Positions 7,484-15,986 of a DNA stretch of 64,000 nt are shown one piece after another. The first letter of the stretch is position 1; the number at the start of each line of letters is the position of its first letter. The notes beneath the pieces were generated by a model. That model was not told the DNA's origin, ran no database searches, and worked only from the letters and a program-made list of their open reading frames with translations. This stretch comes from RHKX01 sp963826475 (GTDB taxonomy: Bacteria; Actinomycetota; Thermoleophilia; Solirubrobacterales; 70-9), in the NCBI GenBank assembly GCA_963826475.1, contig CAWGXC010000003.1:310001-374000 (forward strand), in the 5' to 3' direction. The translations under genes and the position numbers were made by a program.

Positions 7484-8821
7484 TTGAACCGTCGTCGCCT
7501 GTACCCGGTAGCGCTCGCATGCGCCCTGCTCGTCTCGCTGCTCGCAGTCGCGGGCGCGTCGGCTTCGAAGTACGTCGCCATCAAGGGCGCTCCGGCGGCC
7601 GGGCCCAAGGTCTACGACGAGGTCCATGTCGACAAGCACGGCCCGAAGAAGGCGAAGACGGTCCTCATCCTGATTCCCGGCACGGGTGGCGGAACCGGCA
7701 GCGTGGCCCCGATCGCCGATGAGCTCGTCAAGAGCGTCAAGGGACTGCAGGTCTGGGGATTCGAGCGCCGCGAGCAGGCCTTCGAGGACACCTCCGGCTT
7801 CAAGGCGGACGATCCGAAGGCGGCCGAGGACTATTACCTGGGCTTCAATTACGACCGCGTCACCGCGGACCAGGCGCCGTTCGTGGCCGACTGGGGCTTT
7901 GCCACCGAGATGAACGACCTCCATCGGGTGGTCAGGAAGGCCTCCAAGGGCGGCCGAAGCGTCATTCTCGGCGGACACTCCCGCGGCGCTTCCTCGACGG
8001 TTGCGTACGCGGCATGGGACTTCAAGGGCGACGGGCCGGGATACAAGGACCTCGATGGCCTCGTTCTGATCGACGGTGGCCTCGCGGCGTTCGGGCCGCA
8101 GAAGTTCTCCCTCAGGGACGCGAAGGCGGGGCTCGCCGACATCCGCAGCGGCGACATCTTCAGCGATCCGCTCGGCGCCGGGATCCCTGAGATCGGCTAC
8201 ATCTTCTCCGAGGTCGCGGCGCTCTACGCGGAGAAGCAGCCGGACGCCCCATCGGCGCTGCAGGACAACTCACTGGTCACCGCGGCCGGCCTCGCGCCGC
8301 CCTATCCCGTGACCAACGAGGGATTGCTCGGCTACCTCTTCGACAAGACCTACTCGCCGCTCGGAGCCTCCCTGCACATCCGCGCCGGGGACTTCGGCAG
8401 CGGGGATCCGAAGCCGTGGGTCAGCGGGGAGAACACGCCGATCGAGGACTTCGCCTCGGCATTCGCCCGGCCGGTCGGCAATGCGACGGAGTGGTACTAC
8501 CCGAACCGCATGATCCTCGACACGTCCGCGGCGAACGCGCTGAAGCCCACGCCGGCCGCCGATTACCTCGGCTTGCGCCTGTTCCACACCAAGCAGATCG
8601 ACATCCCGCTCTACGCGTTCCAGACGGAGCTGACCGACGGCGGGGTGCTGAAGGGCGCCAAGACGCTGATCAGGGGCTCGAAGATCAAGCGCAAGAAGCT
8701 GGTCGACGCAAGCGCCACTACAAGCCACCTCGACCCCGTGCTCGCGCCGGCGAAGTCGAACCGCTTCGAGCGGACGGTGAGCCCATTTCTGAAGGGAATC
8801 CTGCGCAGCCAGTCGCGCTAA
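7484..8821 (+). CDS. Secreted alpha/beta hydrolase, unknown substrate
   Basis: A 445-residue exported protein. The N-terminus MNRRRLYPVALACALLVSLL followed by AVAGASA is a classic signal peptide with a likely cleavage after ASA near residue 27. The mature part shows an alpha/beta hydrolase pattern: LILIPGTGGGTGS (oxyanion strand) and the nucleophile elbow GGHSRGAS with Ser166. Candidate later acid and histidine residues are not certain; the segment TSHLDPVLAP near the C-terminus could supply the His-Asp part. The start is TTG 7484 with GGAGAG just upstream. It stands alone; a lipase, esterase or related lytic role outside the cell is possible, not proven. Confidence 0.78.
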   Translation: MNRRRLYPVALACALLVSLLAVAGASASKYVAIKGAPAAGPKVYDEVHVDKHGPKKAKTVLILIPGTGGGTGSVAPIADELVKSVKGLQVWGFERREQAFEDTSGFKADDPKAAEDYYLGFNYDRVTADQAPFVADWGFATEMNDLHRVVRKASKGGRSVILGGHSRGASSTVAYAAWDFKGDGPGYKDLDGLVLIDGGLAAFGPQKFSLRDAKAGLADIRSGDIFSDPLGAGIPEIGYIFSEVAALYAEKQPDAPSALQDNSLVTAAGLAPPYPVTNEGLLGYLFDKTYSPLGASLHIRAGDFGSGDPKPWVSGENTPIEDFASAFARPVGNATEWYYPNRMILDTSAANALKPTPAADYLGLRLFHTKQIDIPLYAFQTELTDGGVLKGAKTLIRGSKIKRKKLVDASATTSHLDPVLAPAKSNRFERTVSPFLKGILRSQSR

Positions 8822-8855
8822 GAAGCGTGCGCGGCGACAAATGCGCGATTCCCGC

Positions 8856-8884
8856 TTGACCGCGTCCGCCCGGGCGCATAGGGT
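8856..8884 (+). promoter_or_regulatory. Promoter of the amine-utilisation cluster
   Basis: TTGACC (8856-8861) and TAGGGT (8879-8884) are separated by 17 bases, the best sigma-70-type match in the window. It leaves a leader of about 28 bases containing AAGGAG in front of ATG 8919. Confidence 0.65.
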
Positions 8885-8918
8885 CGCCCGGTCTTAAAGG
8901 CGACCTAAGGAGCAGAGG

Positions 8919-10541
8919 ATGGCGAGCGACGCGGACCAGGCATCAGACGACGAGAAGACCCTCGCCGGCCTGGGATATACCCAGTCGCTCGACCGAGCGT
9001 GGAGCAGCTTCTCGAACTTCGCGATCTCGTTCACGATCATCTCGGTCCTCGCCGGGTGCTTCACGACCTACTTCATCGCCTGGAACAACGGCGGTCCGAT
9101 CGCGATCTCATGGGGCTGGCCGATCATCTGCGGCCTCGTACTGCTCGTCGCGGTCTCGATGTCGGAGCTCGTCTCCAAGTACCCGACCGCCGGCGGGATC
9201 TACTACTGGTCCTCCGACCTCGGCGGCAAGGCCTGGGGCTGGTTCACGGGCTGGTTCAACCTGATCGGCCTGGTCGGCGTCGTCGCCTCGGTCGTTTACG
9301 CCTCGGCCCAGTTCGCATACGCGCTGCTCAACCTCTACGGGCTCGACCTCGGCTTCATCAACTTCGGCGACAGCGAGCACGTGTTGCTCGAGACGTTCTC
9401 CCTCTTCGTCCTCTTCATCGGCATCCACTCGCTGATCAACATCTTCTCCTCCCCGCTCGTCGCCCTCTTCAACAACATCTCCGTCTTCTGGCACGTGCTC
9501 GGGGTCGCGATCATCATCGGGATCCTGATCATCGTCCCCGACAAGCACCAGAGCATCGACTTCGTCTTCACCCAGACCTACAACAACTCCGGCTTCAGCG
9601 GCGGGACCGCGGGCGGGTTCTTCTGGTTCTACGTGCTGCCGCTCGGCTTCCTGCTGACGATGTACACGCAGACCGGCTACGACGCCTCCGCGCACATCAG
9701 TGAGGAGACCAAAGGCGCCGCGCTCGGCGCCGCCAAGGGGGTTTGGCGCTCGGTCTTCTGGGCGGGAACCATCGGCTGGCTGGTCCTCCTCGCGATCACC
9801 TTCGCCGCGACGAACCCGGGCATGATCAACGATCCGGGCAACGGCTTCGGTGCCGGCTCCTCGCTGGCGATCTTCGACAACGCCCTCGGCTCGGGAGGCG
9901 CCAAGGCGGTCATCCTGATCGCGACCATCGGACAGCTCTTCTGCGGCATGGCCTGCCTGACCAGCGCCTCGCGCATGTGTTACGCGTTCTCGCGCGACCG
10001 GGCGGTGCCCGGCCACCGGCTCTGGACGCGCCTCAATCACCACCGGGTGCCGGCGTTCTCGGTCCTGTTCATGGCTGCCATGGCCATCCTCGTGACCGCT
10101 CCGGCGCTGATCGGCGACGAGAACAACTTCACCTACGCGTTCGCGGCGGTGGTCTCGATCACCGTCATCGGCCTCTACATCGCATACGTGATTCCGGTCT
10201 TCCTCCGGTGGCGGATGGGTGACGCATTCGAGCCCGGACCGTGGACGCTCGGTCGCAAGTACAAGTGGGTCAATCCCGCGGCGGTCATCTGGGTGGCGAT
10301 CTGCGTGGTCATCTTCAGCCTTCCGCAGAGCCCGGCCGGGGTTCCGTGGGACGACACCTTCGATTGGAAGTTCGTCAACTACGCACCGATCACCGTCCTC
10401 GTCGTGATCGGCGCGGTCGGCGCCTGGTGGCTCGTCAGCGCCCGAAACACGTTCAAGGGCCCGATCCGCCAGGTCGCAACCGATGACACGGGCAGGGTTA
10501 TCGAGGGCGGCGAGCCCGACGCACCGGCACCCGGGGCGTAG
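8919..10541 (+). CDS. APC superfamily amino acid/amine permease
   Basis: A 540-residue inner-membrane permease with about twelve hydrophobic segments. The N-terminal signature LAGLGYTQSLDRAWSSFSNF, then FTIISVLAGCFTTYF and the conserved helix loop SELVSKYPTAGGIYYW, places it in the amino acid/choline branch of the APC superfamily, which includes GABA and choline permeases. A polar C-terminal tail ends in proline-rich sequence. The following three genes look like gamma-glutamylated amine catabolism, so the cargo is probably a polyamine, ethanolamine or a similar amine (inference). It has a clear promoter and a Shine-Dalgarno sequence (AAGGAG, 8 bases before the ATG). Its TAG stop codon is also the start of the -10 of the next gene. 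Confidence 0.88.
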   Translation: MASDADQASDDEKTLAGLGYTQSLDRAWSSFSNFAISFTIISVLAGCFTTYFIAWNNGGPIAISWGWPIICGLVLLVAVSMSELVSKYPTAGGIYYWSSDLGGKAWGWFTGWFNLIGLVGVVASVVYASAQFAYALLNLYGLDLGFINFGDSEHVLLETFSLFVLFIGIHSLINIFSSPLVALFNNISVFWHVLGVAIIIGILIIVPDKHQSIDFVFTQTYNNSGFSGGTAGGFFWFYVLPLGFLLTMYTQTGYDASAHISEETKGAALGAAKGVWRSVFWAGTIGWLVLLAITFAATNPGMINDPGNGFGAGSSLAIFDNALGSGGAKAVILIATIGQLFCGMACLTSASRMCYAFSRDRAVPGHRLWTRLNHHRVPAFSVLFMAAMAILVTAPALIGDENNFTYAFAAVVSITVIGLYIAYVIPVFLRWRMGDAFEPGPWTLGRKYKWVNPAAVIWVAICVVIFSLPQSPAGVPWDDTFDWKFVNYAPITVLVVIGAVGAWWLVSARNTFKGPIRQVATDDTGRVIEGGEPDAPAPGA

Positions 10542-10552
10542 TCTCTCCCTGA
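10539..10552 (+). promoter_or_regulatory. Leaderless-type -10 for the glutamine-synthetase-like gene
   Basis: TAGTCT (10539-10544) begins with the stop codon of the permease and lies 8 bases before GTG 10553. It suggests a second, internal transcription start in the cluster. Confidence 0.45.
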
Positions 10553-11893
10553 GTGAACCTCGATGAGCTCAAGCGGGCGGTTGCAGCCGGCAGCGTAGAC
10601 ACGGTGCTGCTGGCGATCGCCGATATGGAAGGCCGGCTCCAGGGCAAGCGCCTCGCCGCCTCCCATTTCCTCGACGAGGTCGTCGAACACGGGGCCGAGG
10701 GCTGCAACTACCTGCTGGCCGTCGACGTCGACATGGAGACGGTCGACGGGTATGCGATGGCTTCCTGGGAGCGCGGCTATGGCGACTTCGAGATGAAGCC
10801 CGACATGGCGACCCTGCGCCCGATCCCCTGGCAGCCGGGCACCGTGATGGTGATCGCCGACCTGCAATGGGAGGACGGGACCGAGGTCGTCGCGTCGCCG
10901 CGGCAGATCCTGCGCCACCAGCTCGCCAGGCTCGCCGAGCGCGGCTTGATCGCCAACGCCGGCACGGAGCTGGAGTTCATCGTCTTCAAGACCACCTATG
11001 AGGACGCGTGGCGCTCCGGCTATCGCGACCTCGATCCCGCCAACCTCTACAACGTCGACTACTCACTGCTCGGCACCTCGCGGGTCGAACCGCTGATCAG
11101 GCGGATCCGCAACGAGATGGCGGCAGCGGGGCTCACGGTCGAGAGCTCCAAGGGAGAGTGCAACCTGGGCCAGCACGAGATCAACTTCCTCTACGGCGAA
11201 GCGCTCAAGGCAGCCGACGAGCATGTGATCTACAAGAACGGGACCAAGGAGATCGCGGCTCAGGAGGACCATTCGATCACCTTCATGGCCAAGTACAACG
11301 AGCGCGAGGGAAACTCGTGCCACATCCATTGCTCGCTGGCCCACGCCGACGGCGAGATGGCTGGAACCAACGCTTTCGGGGCCGACCAGGAGATGTTCGA
11401 TCACTTCGTCGCCGGTCAGCTGGCCTGCCTGCGCGAGATGACGCTCATGTTCGCGCCCTACGTCAACTCCTACAAGCGCTTCGTCGAGGGGTCCTTCGCT
11501 CCCACCGCGGTCGCCTGGGGCCGCGACAACCGGACCTGCGCCGTCAGGGTCGTCGGTCATGGCGAGTCGCTGCGGATGGAGAACCGTCTGCCCGGCGCGG
11601 ACGTCAATCCCTACCTGGCGCTGAGCGCGATGATCGCCTCCGGCCTGCATGGGATCGACGCCGAGCTGCCGCTCGAGCCCGCGCTCGAGGGCAACGCCTA
11701 CACCTCCGACGCCCCGCGCGTGCCGACCAACCTCTACGAATCGCGTGATCTCTTCTCCGCCAGCGAGGTCGCTCGCAAGGCGTTCGGCGAGGAGGTGGTC
11801 GACCACTACCTCAACCACGCGAAGATCGAGCTTCAGGCCCACGAGGCCGCCGTCACGGACTGGGACAAGTACCGCGGTTTCGAACGACTGTGA
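10553..11893 (+). CDS. Glutamine-synthetase-like gamma-glutamyl-amine ligase
   Basis: A 446-residue member of the glutamine synthetase superfamily. Typical elements are the N-terminal beta-grasp part (VLLAIADMEGRLQGKRL), GTELEFIVF with the metal-binding acids, SKGECNLGQHEINF, NSCHIHCSL, and NRTCAVRVVGHGESLRMENRLPGADVNPY (ATP/glutamate site). It resembles the PuuA/GlnA3/GlnA4 type, which joins glutamate to putrescine, polyamines or ethanolamine, rather than housekeeping GlnA: it sits between an amine permease, a gamma-glutamyl hydrolase and an aldehyde dehydrogenase, and the tyrosine adenylylation loop of GlnA is absent. The stop overlaps the next start (ATGT-type 4-base overlap at 11890), showing coupling. 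The exact amine cannot be told from sequence. Confidence 0.85.
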   Translation: MNLDELKRAVAAGSVDTVLLAIADMEGRLQGKRLAASHFLDEVVEHGAEGCNYLLAVDVDMETVDGYAMASWERGYGDFEMKPDMATLRPIPWQPGTVMVIADLQWEDGTEVVASPRQILRHQLARLAERGLIANAGTELEFIVFKTTYEDAWRSGYRDLDPANLYNVDYSLLGTSRVEPLIRRIRNEMAAAGLTVESSKGECNLGQHEINFLYGEALKAADEHVIYKNGTKEIAAQEDHSITFMAKYNEREGNSCHIHCSLAHADGEMAGTNAFGADQEMFDHFVAGQLACLREMTLMFAPYVNSYKRFVEGSFAPTAVAWGRDNRTCAVRVVGHGESLRMENRLPGADVNPYLALSAMIASGLHGIDAELPLEPALEGNAYTSDAPRVPTNLYESRDLFSASEVARKAFGEEVVDHYLNHAKIELQAHEAAVTDWDKYRGFERL

Positions 11894-12615
11894 GCGCCGT
11901 CATCGGGATCTGCGCCGCGGTCGAGAAGGCCCGCTGGGGCGCCTGGGACGAGACGATCACGATGGCTCCGCGCGCTTATGCGGCCGCGGTGCAGGCGACC
12001 GGCGCCATCGCGTTCCTGCTGCCGCCGGACGCCTCGGCGATCGCCGAACCCGATCGGATCCTCGACCGCATCGACGCCCTGATGCTCGCCGGCGGTTCCG
12101 ACGTCGATCCCGCAAGCTACGGAGCCGCGCCGGACCCGCAGACGAAGGGCGTCTGGCCTGAGCGGGACGCCTTCGAGCTGGCCCTCGCCCGGCGCGCGCT
12201 CGAGCGGGAGCTGCCGATCCTCGGGGTCTGCCGTGGCATGCAGATGCTCAACATCGCGTGCGGCGGGACCCTCGTCCAGCATCTCCCAGACCAGCTCGGA
12301 GGCGACGAGCGGCATCGCCACACGCCCGGGACATACGGCGATCACGAGGTCGAGCTCGAGCCCGGCTCGCTCGCGGCCGCATCGGCGGGGAGCGCCCGTC
12401 TCACCGTCAAGTCCCACCATCACCAGGGCGTCGACCGGATCGGCGAGGGCCTGCTCATCACCGGCCGCTCCGTTCCCGACGGCATCGTCGAGGCGCTCGA
12501 GCTCCCTGATCGCCCCTATGCGCTCGGGGTGCTCTGGCATCCGGAGGAGGACGTCAAGTCGAGCATCATCGACTCGCTTGTCGAGGCCGCGCGGACGTCG
12601 GTGAGCGCCCGATGA
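11890..12615 (+). CDS. Gamma-glutamyl-amine hydrolase, class I amidotransferase fold (PuuD-like)
   Basis: A 241-residue peptidase C26/class I glutamine amidotransferase-fold protein. The nucleophile elbow is ILGVCRGMQMLNIACGG with Cys114, and the partner His-Glu pair is in GVLWHPEED near the end; KSHHHQGVDRIG is also typical of gamma-glutamyl-GABA hydrolases. In the Puu route it would release the product acid from its gamma-glutamyl carrier. GTG 11890 overlaps the previous stop and its own stop overlaps the aldehyde dehydrogenase start (ATGA), so the three genes are one translational unit. Confidence 0.87.
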   Translation: MSAVIGICAAVEKARWGAWDETITMAPRAYAAAVQATGAIAFLLPPDASAIAEPDRILDRIDALMLAGGSDVDPASYGAAPDPQTKGVWPERDAFELALARRALERELPILGVCRGMQMLNIACGGTLVQHLPDQLGGDERHRHTPGTYGDHEVELEPGSLAAASAGSARLTVKSHHHQGVDRIGEGLLITGRSVPDGIVEALELPDRPYALGVLWHPEEDVKSSIIDSLVEAARTSVSAR

Positions 12616-13982
12616 GCGACGGCACCCTCGCGGTCATCGAGCCCGCCACCGAGCTGACCCTCGATGAGATCCCTCGCGCCGGGGTCGAGGACGTGGATCG
12701 CGCCGTCGCGGCGGCGAAGGCGGCTTTCCCGGGCTGGCGCGCCGTGGCGCCAGCCGAGCGCTCGGCGATCCTGCGCTCGGTTGCCGACGGGATCGAGGGC
12801 CAGGCCGAGGATCTGATCCGGCTCGAGGCTCGGAACGCCGGCAAGCCGATCGGCGACGCCCGCGGCGAGATCGGCATGGTCATCGAATGCTTCCGCTATT
12901 ACGCCGGGGCGCCGGAGCGCCTGCTCGGCCAGACCATTCCGGTCGCCGGCGGCGTCGACCTGACGTTCCGCGAGCCGCTCGGGGTCGTCGGCCTGATCGT
13001 TCCCTGGAACTTCCCGCTCGTGATCGCCTCATGGAAGGTCGCCCCGGCCCTCGCCGCCGGCAACACGATCGTCCTCAAGCCCGCCGAGCTGACGCCGCTC
13101 AGCGCGATCGAGCTGGAGCGGATCGCGCTGGAGTCCGGGCTGCCGGAGGGCGTGCTCAACGTGGTCGCCGGACCGGGCTCGATCTGCGGCAGGCGACTCG
13201 TCGAGCACCCCGACGTCGCCAAGATCGCCTTCACGGGCTCGACCGAGGTCGGCCGCGGGATCGCCCAGGGCGCGGCCGGAACCATCAAACGGGTAACCCT
13301 CGAGCTCGGAGGCAAGTCGGCGAACGTCGTCTTCGCGGACGCTGACGTCGAAACGGCCGCCGCGGCCGCTCCGGGAGCCGTCTTCGGGAACGCGGGCCAG
13401 GATTGCTGCGCCCGCTCGCGGATCTTCGTCGAGCGCGGCGCGATGGACACGTTCATGGCCGCGTTGGAGGCCCGGGTCAAGGGGATGAGGGTGGGCGATC
13501 CGCTCGAGGAGTCCACCGAGATGGGCCCGTTGATCTCGGCCGGACAGCGCGAGACGGTCGGCTCCTTCGTGCCCGACGACGCCCCGATCGCTTTCCAGGG
13601 CTCGGTTCCCGCCGGCGCGGGGTTCTGGTTTCCGCCGACGGTGCTGGCGCCGGTCTCCAACGACGATCGGGCCGCTCGCGAGGAGATCTTCGGCCCGGTC
13701 GCGTGCGTGATCCCCTTCGAGGGGGAGGAGGAGGCCATCCGCCTCGCCAACGACACGATCTATGGCCTTTCCGGGTCGATCTGGACCGGGGACGGAGGCC
13801 GGGCTCTCCGGGTCGCGCGAGCGCTCGATACGGGCGTGATCTCGATCAACTCGAATTCCTCCGTTCGGGTCTCGACACCGTTCGGCGGCTTCAAGCAGTC
13901 GGGGGTGGGACGGGAGCTCGGCCCCGATGCGCTCGAGCACTACACCGACGTCAAGAACGTGTACTTCGCGACCGAGGAGTAG
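12612..13982 (+). CDS. NAD(P)-dependent aldehyde dehydrogenase (PuuC-like)
   Basis: A 456-residue aldehyde dehydrogenase. It has VPWNFPLVIASWKVAPALAAG (cofactor-binding region), FTGSTEVGRGI, LELGGKS with the general-base Glu, and the catalytic site GQDCCARS with adjacent Cys265/Cys266; the second is the likely nucleophile. The C-terminal PFGGFKQSGVGRE motif is present. In context it should oxidise the gamma-glutamyl aminoaldehyde or a related aldehyde made from an imported amine. No amine oxidase (PuuB-type) gene lies in the cluster, so the aldehyde-forming step is missing here. Slightly shorter than the usual 480-500 residues because the N-terminus is compact. Confidence 0.9.
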   Translation: MSDGTLAVIEPATELTLDEIPRAGVEDVDRAVAAAKAAFPGWRAVAPAERSAILRSVADGIEGQAEDLIRLEARNAGKPIGDARGEIGMVIECFRYYAGAPERLLGQTIPVAGGVDLTFREPLGVVGLIVPWNFPLVIASWKVAPALAAGNTIVLKPAELTPLSAIELERIALESGLPEGVLNVVAGPGSICGRRLVEHPDVAKIAFTGSTEVGRGIAQGAAGTIKRVTLELGGKSANVVFADADVETAAAAAPGAVFGNAGQDCCARSRIFVERGAMDTFMAALEARVKGMRVGDPLEESTEMGPLISAGQRETVGSFVPDDAPIAFQGSVPAGAGFWFPPTVLAPVSNDDRAAREEIFGPVACVIPFEGEEEAIRLANDTIYGLSGSIWTGDGGRALRVARALDTGVISINSNSSVRVSTPFGGFKQSGVGRELGPDALEHYTDVKNVYFATEE

Positions 13983-13985
13983 GCG

Positions 13986-14321
13986 GTGGCCTACGACGAA
14001 GGACTCGCCGAGCGAATTCGCGAGGTCCTGGCGGCGGAGCCGGGCGTCACCGAGATGAGCATGTTCGGGGGTCTGGCGTTCCTGCTCGACGGCAACATGG
14101 CGGTCGCCGCCAGCGGTCAAGGGGGGCTGATGGTGCGCGTCGATCCGGCGGAGGTCGACGAGTTGCTCAGCGAGCAGCATGCCGAGCCGTTCGAGATGAA
14201 TGGCCGCGAGATGCGCGGCTGGTTGCTGGTGGACGATGACGGCCTGGAGGCGGAAGCCGATCTCGAGCGCTGGGCCGCCACGGGCGTCGCCTATGCCCGC
14301 TCGCTACCGAGCAAGGGTTAG
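13986..14321 (+). CDS. TfoX N-terminal domain protein
   Basis: A 111-residue protein matching the TfoX/Sxy N-terminal domain: MAYDEGLAERIREVL, then the family core EMSMFGGLAFLLDGNMAVAA and LMVRVDPAEVDELL. In Gammaproteobacteria the full-length protein is a competence regulator; stand-alone domains in actinobacteria have no known role. GTG 13986 is preceded by GAGGAG (inside the end of the aldehyde dehydrogenase gene) at good spacing and lies 3 bases after that gene's stop, so it is probably the last gene of the amine operon, although a functional link is not evident. Confidence 0.85.
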   Translation: MAYDEGLAERIREVLAAEPGVTEMSMFGGLAFLLDGNMAVAASGQGGLMVRVDPAEVDELLSEQHAEPFEMNGREMRGWLLVDDDGLEAEADLERWAATGVAYARSLPSKG

Positions 14322-14492
14322 CTCGGCAAGGTCGGTGCCCTGGAGTCAGCCGGTCGTCGGGGCCGCGAGGCTTCCCGCGAACAGCGCGATGGCGGGCTGA
14401 CCTCGAGCGTCTCGTCGGATGAGTGTTCGATGTTGTTCACTCGCTCTCCCCGATCAGACTCAGCACATGTTCCCACGAGCAATCCGCACTCC

Positions 14493-14512
14493 GGCGGTTC
14501 CGCGGAACCGCC
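14493..14512. repeat. Perfect 20-base palindrome
   Basis: GGCGGTTCCGCGGAACCGCC reads the same on both strands. It has no T tract, and lies about 85 bases upstream of the HNH/DUF222 start, so it could be an operator for a dimeric regulator or the terminator of the preceding operon. Confidence 0.6.
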
Positions 14513-14582
14513 CCTATTGAATTCCGGAATCCGTCCAGTTATTGGCGCGTCTGAGACCAAAGGTTCCGTCCGGCAGCCAGCC

Positions 14583-14597
14583 TAAGCTGGGGAACGT
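14583..14597 (+). promoter_or_regulatory. Leaderless-type -10 element for the HNH gene
   Basis: TAAGCT at 14583-14588 lies 9 bases before ATG 14598. The interval GGGGAACGT also holds a poor Shine-Dalgarno match, so a leadered message is not excluded. Confidence 0.4.
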
Positions 14598-15986
14598 ATG
14601 TTCGTAGAGGCGGCAACGAAGCCCAGCGTTGAGATCACCGCAAATGGGCATGGAATGCCGCTTCCCACGGACACGCCCGCGACCATAGAAGAGCTCGAGA
14701 CTCCGGCCCTGGAGCAGGAGATCAGCCAACTAGCCGCTGATATAAATGCCGCGACCTGCCGGTGGTTGCTGCTGGCCGCCGAGTTCGATCGGCGCGGCGG
14801 TCACGAGGCTTACGGATTCGTCTCCTGCGCGTCTTGGTTGGCGTGGCGCTGCTCGCTGACCGCGCGGGCAACGCGAGAGCAGCTCCGAGTCGGGCGCACG
14901 CTGGCCGAGTTGCCCGCGATTCGTGAGGCGTTCGGTTCCGGGCGGCTGAGCTACTCCAAGGTGCGCGCGCTGACCCGGGTTGCAGAGCCGGAGATGGAGG
15001 AGGACCTCCTCGAGCTCGCCGAGGAGGCCACCGCTGCACAGCTGGAGCGCATCGTGCGGGGGTACCGGAGGGCGATTACCGAGGACGAGGTGACCGCTCG
15101 CGAGCGACGCTTCTTCTGCACTCGCTGGGAGGACGATGGGACCCTGACTGTGCGCGGCAGCCTCCCGGCGGAGGAGGGCGCGTTGCTGCGCAAGGCGTTG
15201 GAGATCGCCCGCGAGTCCCTGTTTGCCGAGGACGATCACGTCGACGGAGAGGCCACTCCACCTCCGCCGAACGACGCCGACGCCCTGGTCGCGCTTGGCG
15301 AGAGTGTCGTTGCCGGCGGCGTTGCTGCGGCAAGTGGCGGCGACCGGCATCAGGTCATCCTCCACTTCGACCTCGGTGGCGGCAGGACCGCCGGCGCCGC
15401 GTCCGCGACGATCGACAATGGGATTGCGATTGCGCCGGAAGTGGCACGCAGGTTGGGTTGCGATGCATCCGTCGTCACGATGATCGAGCGGGCGGGGATA
15501 CCGGTCTCGGTGGGTCGCAAGACACGCTCGGTTCCGCCGTCCATCCGCCGCGCACTGCGTTCGCGTGACGGTGGCTGCCGATTCCCCGGCTGCGACCGAG
15601 ACCGGTTCGTCGATGCCCACCACGTACAGCATTGGGCCCACGGCGGCGATACCGCGCTCGAGAACCTCGTCCAGCTCTGCCGTCACCACCATCGGCTCGT
15701 CCACGAGGGTGGGTTCTCCGTCGGTCGTGCAGGAGAAGGGTTCGAGTTCCGGCGTCCCGATGGGCAGACCGTCGAAGCGGCCGCTCCCGCTGCGCTCGGT
15801 TCGGTCGAAAGCTGTGTTGGCACCGGGCTGGCCGGAGGGCGCAGCGCCGACGACCTCGCGTCGGCTCCTCGCTCCGCCGGCGAATGGATTGATCTCGATC
15901 TGACGGTGTGGGCACTTGCCGATCTCCACGGCCGCCGCATCCCCGTAGGTTCTGGGATTCAGGACGCTGCTAGCTTGCGCGGATGA
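14598..15986 (+). CDS. DUF222/HNH endonuclease domain protein (13E12 family)
   Basis: A 462-residue protein of the actinobacterial DUF222-HNH family, of which the mycobacterial 13E12 repeat proteins are the best-known examples. The N-terminal helical DUF222 region runs to about residue 300 (RATREQLRVGRTLAELPAIR, SYSKVRALTRVA), and the C-terminal HNH nuclease site reads CRFPGCDR, then DAHHVQHWAHGG, then NLVQLCRHHHRLVHEGG, with the expected Cys, His and Asn positions. The role of these proteins is not known; they occur in many copies in some genomes and behave as accessory or mobile genes. The stop codon overlaps the start of the following SDR (ATGA), an unusually tight link for an accessory gene. 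Confidence 0.88.
   Translation: MFVEAATKPSVEITANGHGMPLPTDTPATIEELETPALEQEISQLAADINAATCRWLLLAAEFDRRGGHEAYGFVSCASWLAWRCSLTARATREQLRVGRTLAELPAIREAFGSGRLSYSKVRALTRVAEPEMEEDLLELAEEATAAQLERIVRGYRRAITEDEVTARERRFFCTRWEDDGTLTVRGSLPAEEGALLRKALEIARESLFAEDDHVDGEATPPPPNDADALVALGESVVAGGVAAASGGDRHQVILHFDLGGGRTAGAASATIDNGIAIAPEVARRLGCDASVVTMIERAGIPVSVGRKTRSVPPSIRRALRSRDGGCRFPGCDRDRFVDAHHVQHWAHGGDTALENLVQLCRHHHRLVHEGGFSVGRAGEGFEFRRPDGQTVEAAAPAALGSVESCVGTGLAGGRSADDLASAPRSAGEWIDLDLTVWALADLHGRRIPVGSGIQDAASLRG
15971..15982 (+). promoter_or_regulatory. Leaderless-type -10 element for the SDR at 15983
   Basis: TAGCTT at 15971-15976, inside the end of the HNH gene, lies 6 bases before ATG 15983. It would free the SDR from dependence on HNH-gene transcription. 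Confidence 0.45.

Larger units (their letters stand above)
14322..14597. other. Intergenic region before the HNH gene
   Basis: This 276-base stretch is the longest without a gene in the window and is less GC-rich than its surroundings. It contains a perfect 20-base palindrome (14493-14512), a small TTCCGGAA inverted repeat near 14522, and the -10-like element of the HNH gene. No convincing short gene was found on either strand. Confidence 0.7.
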
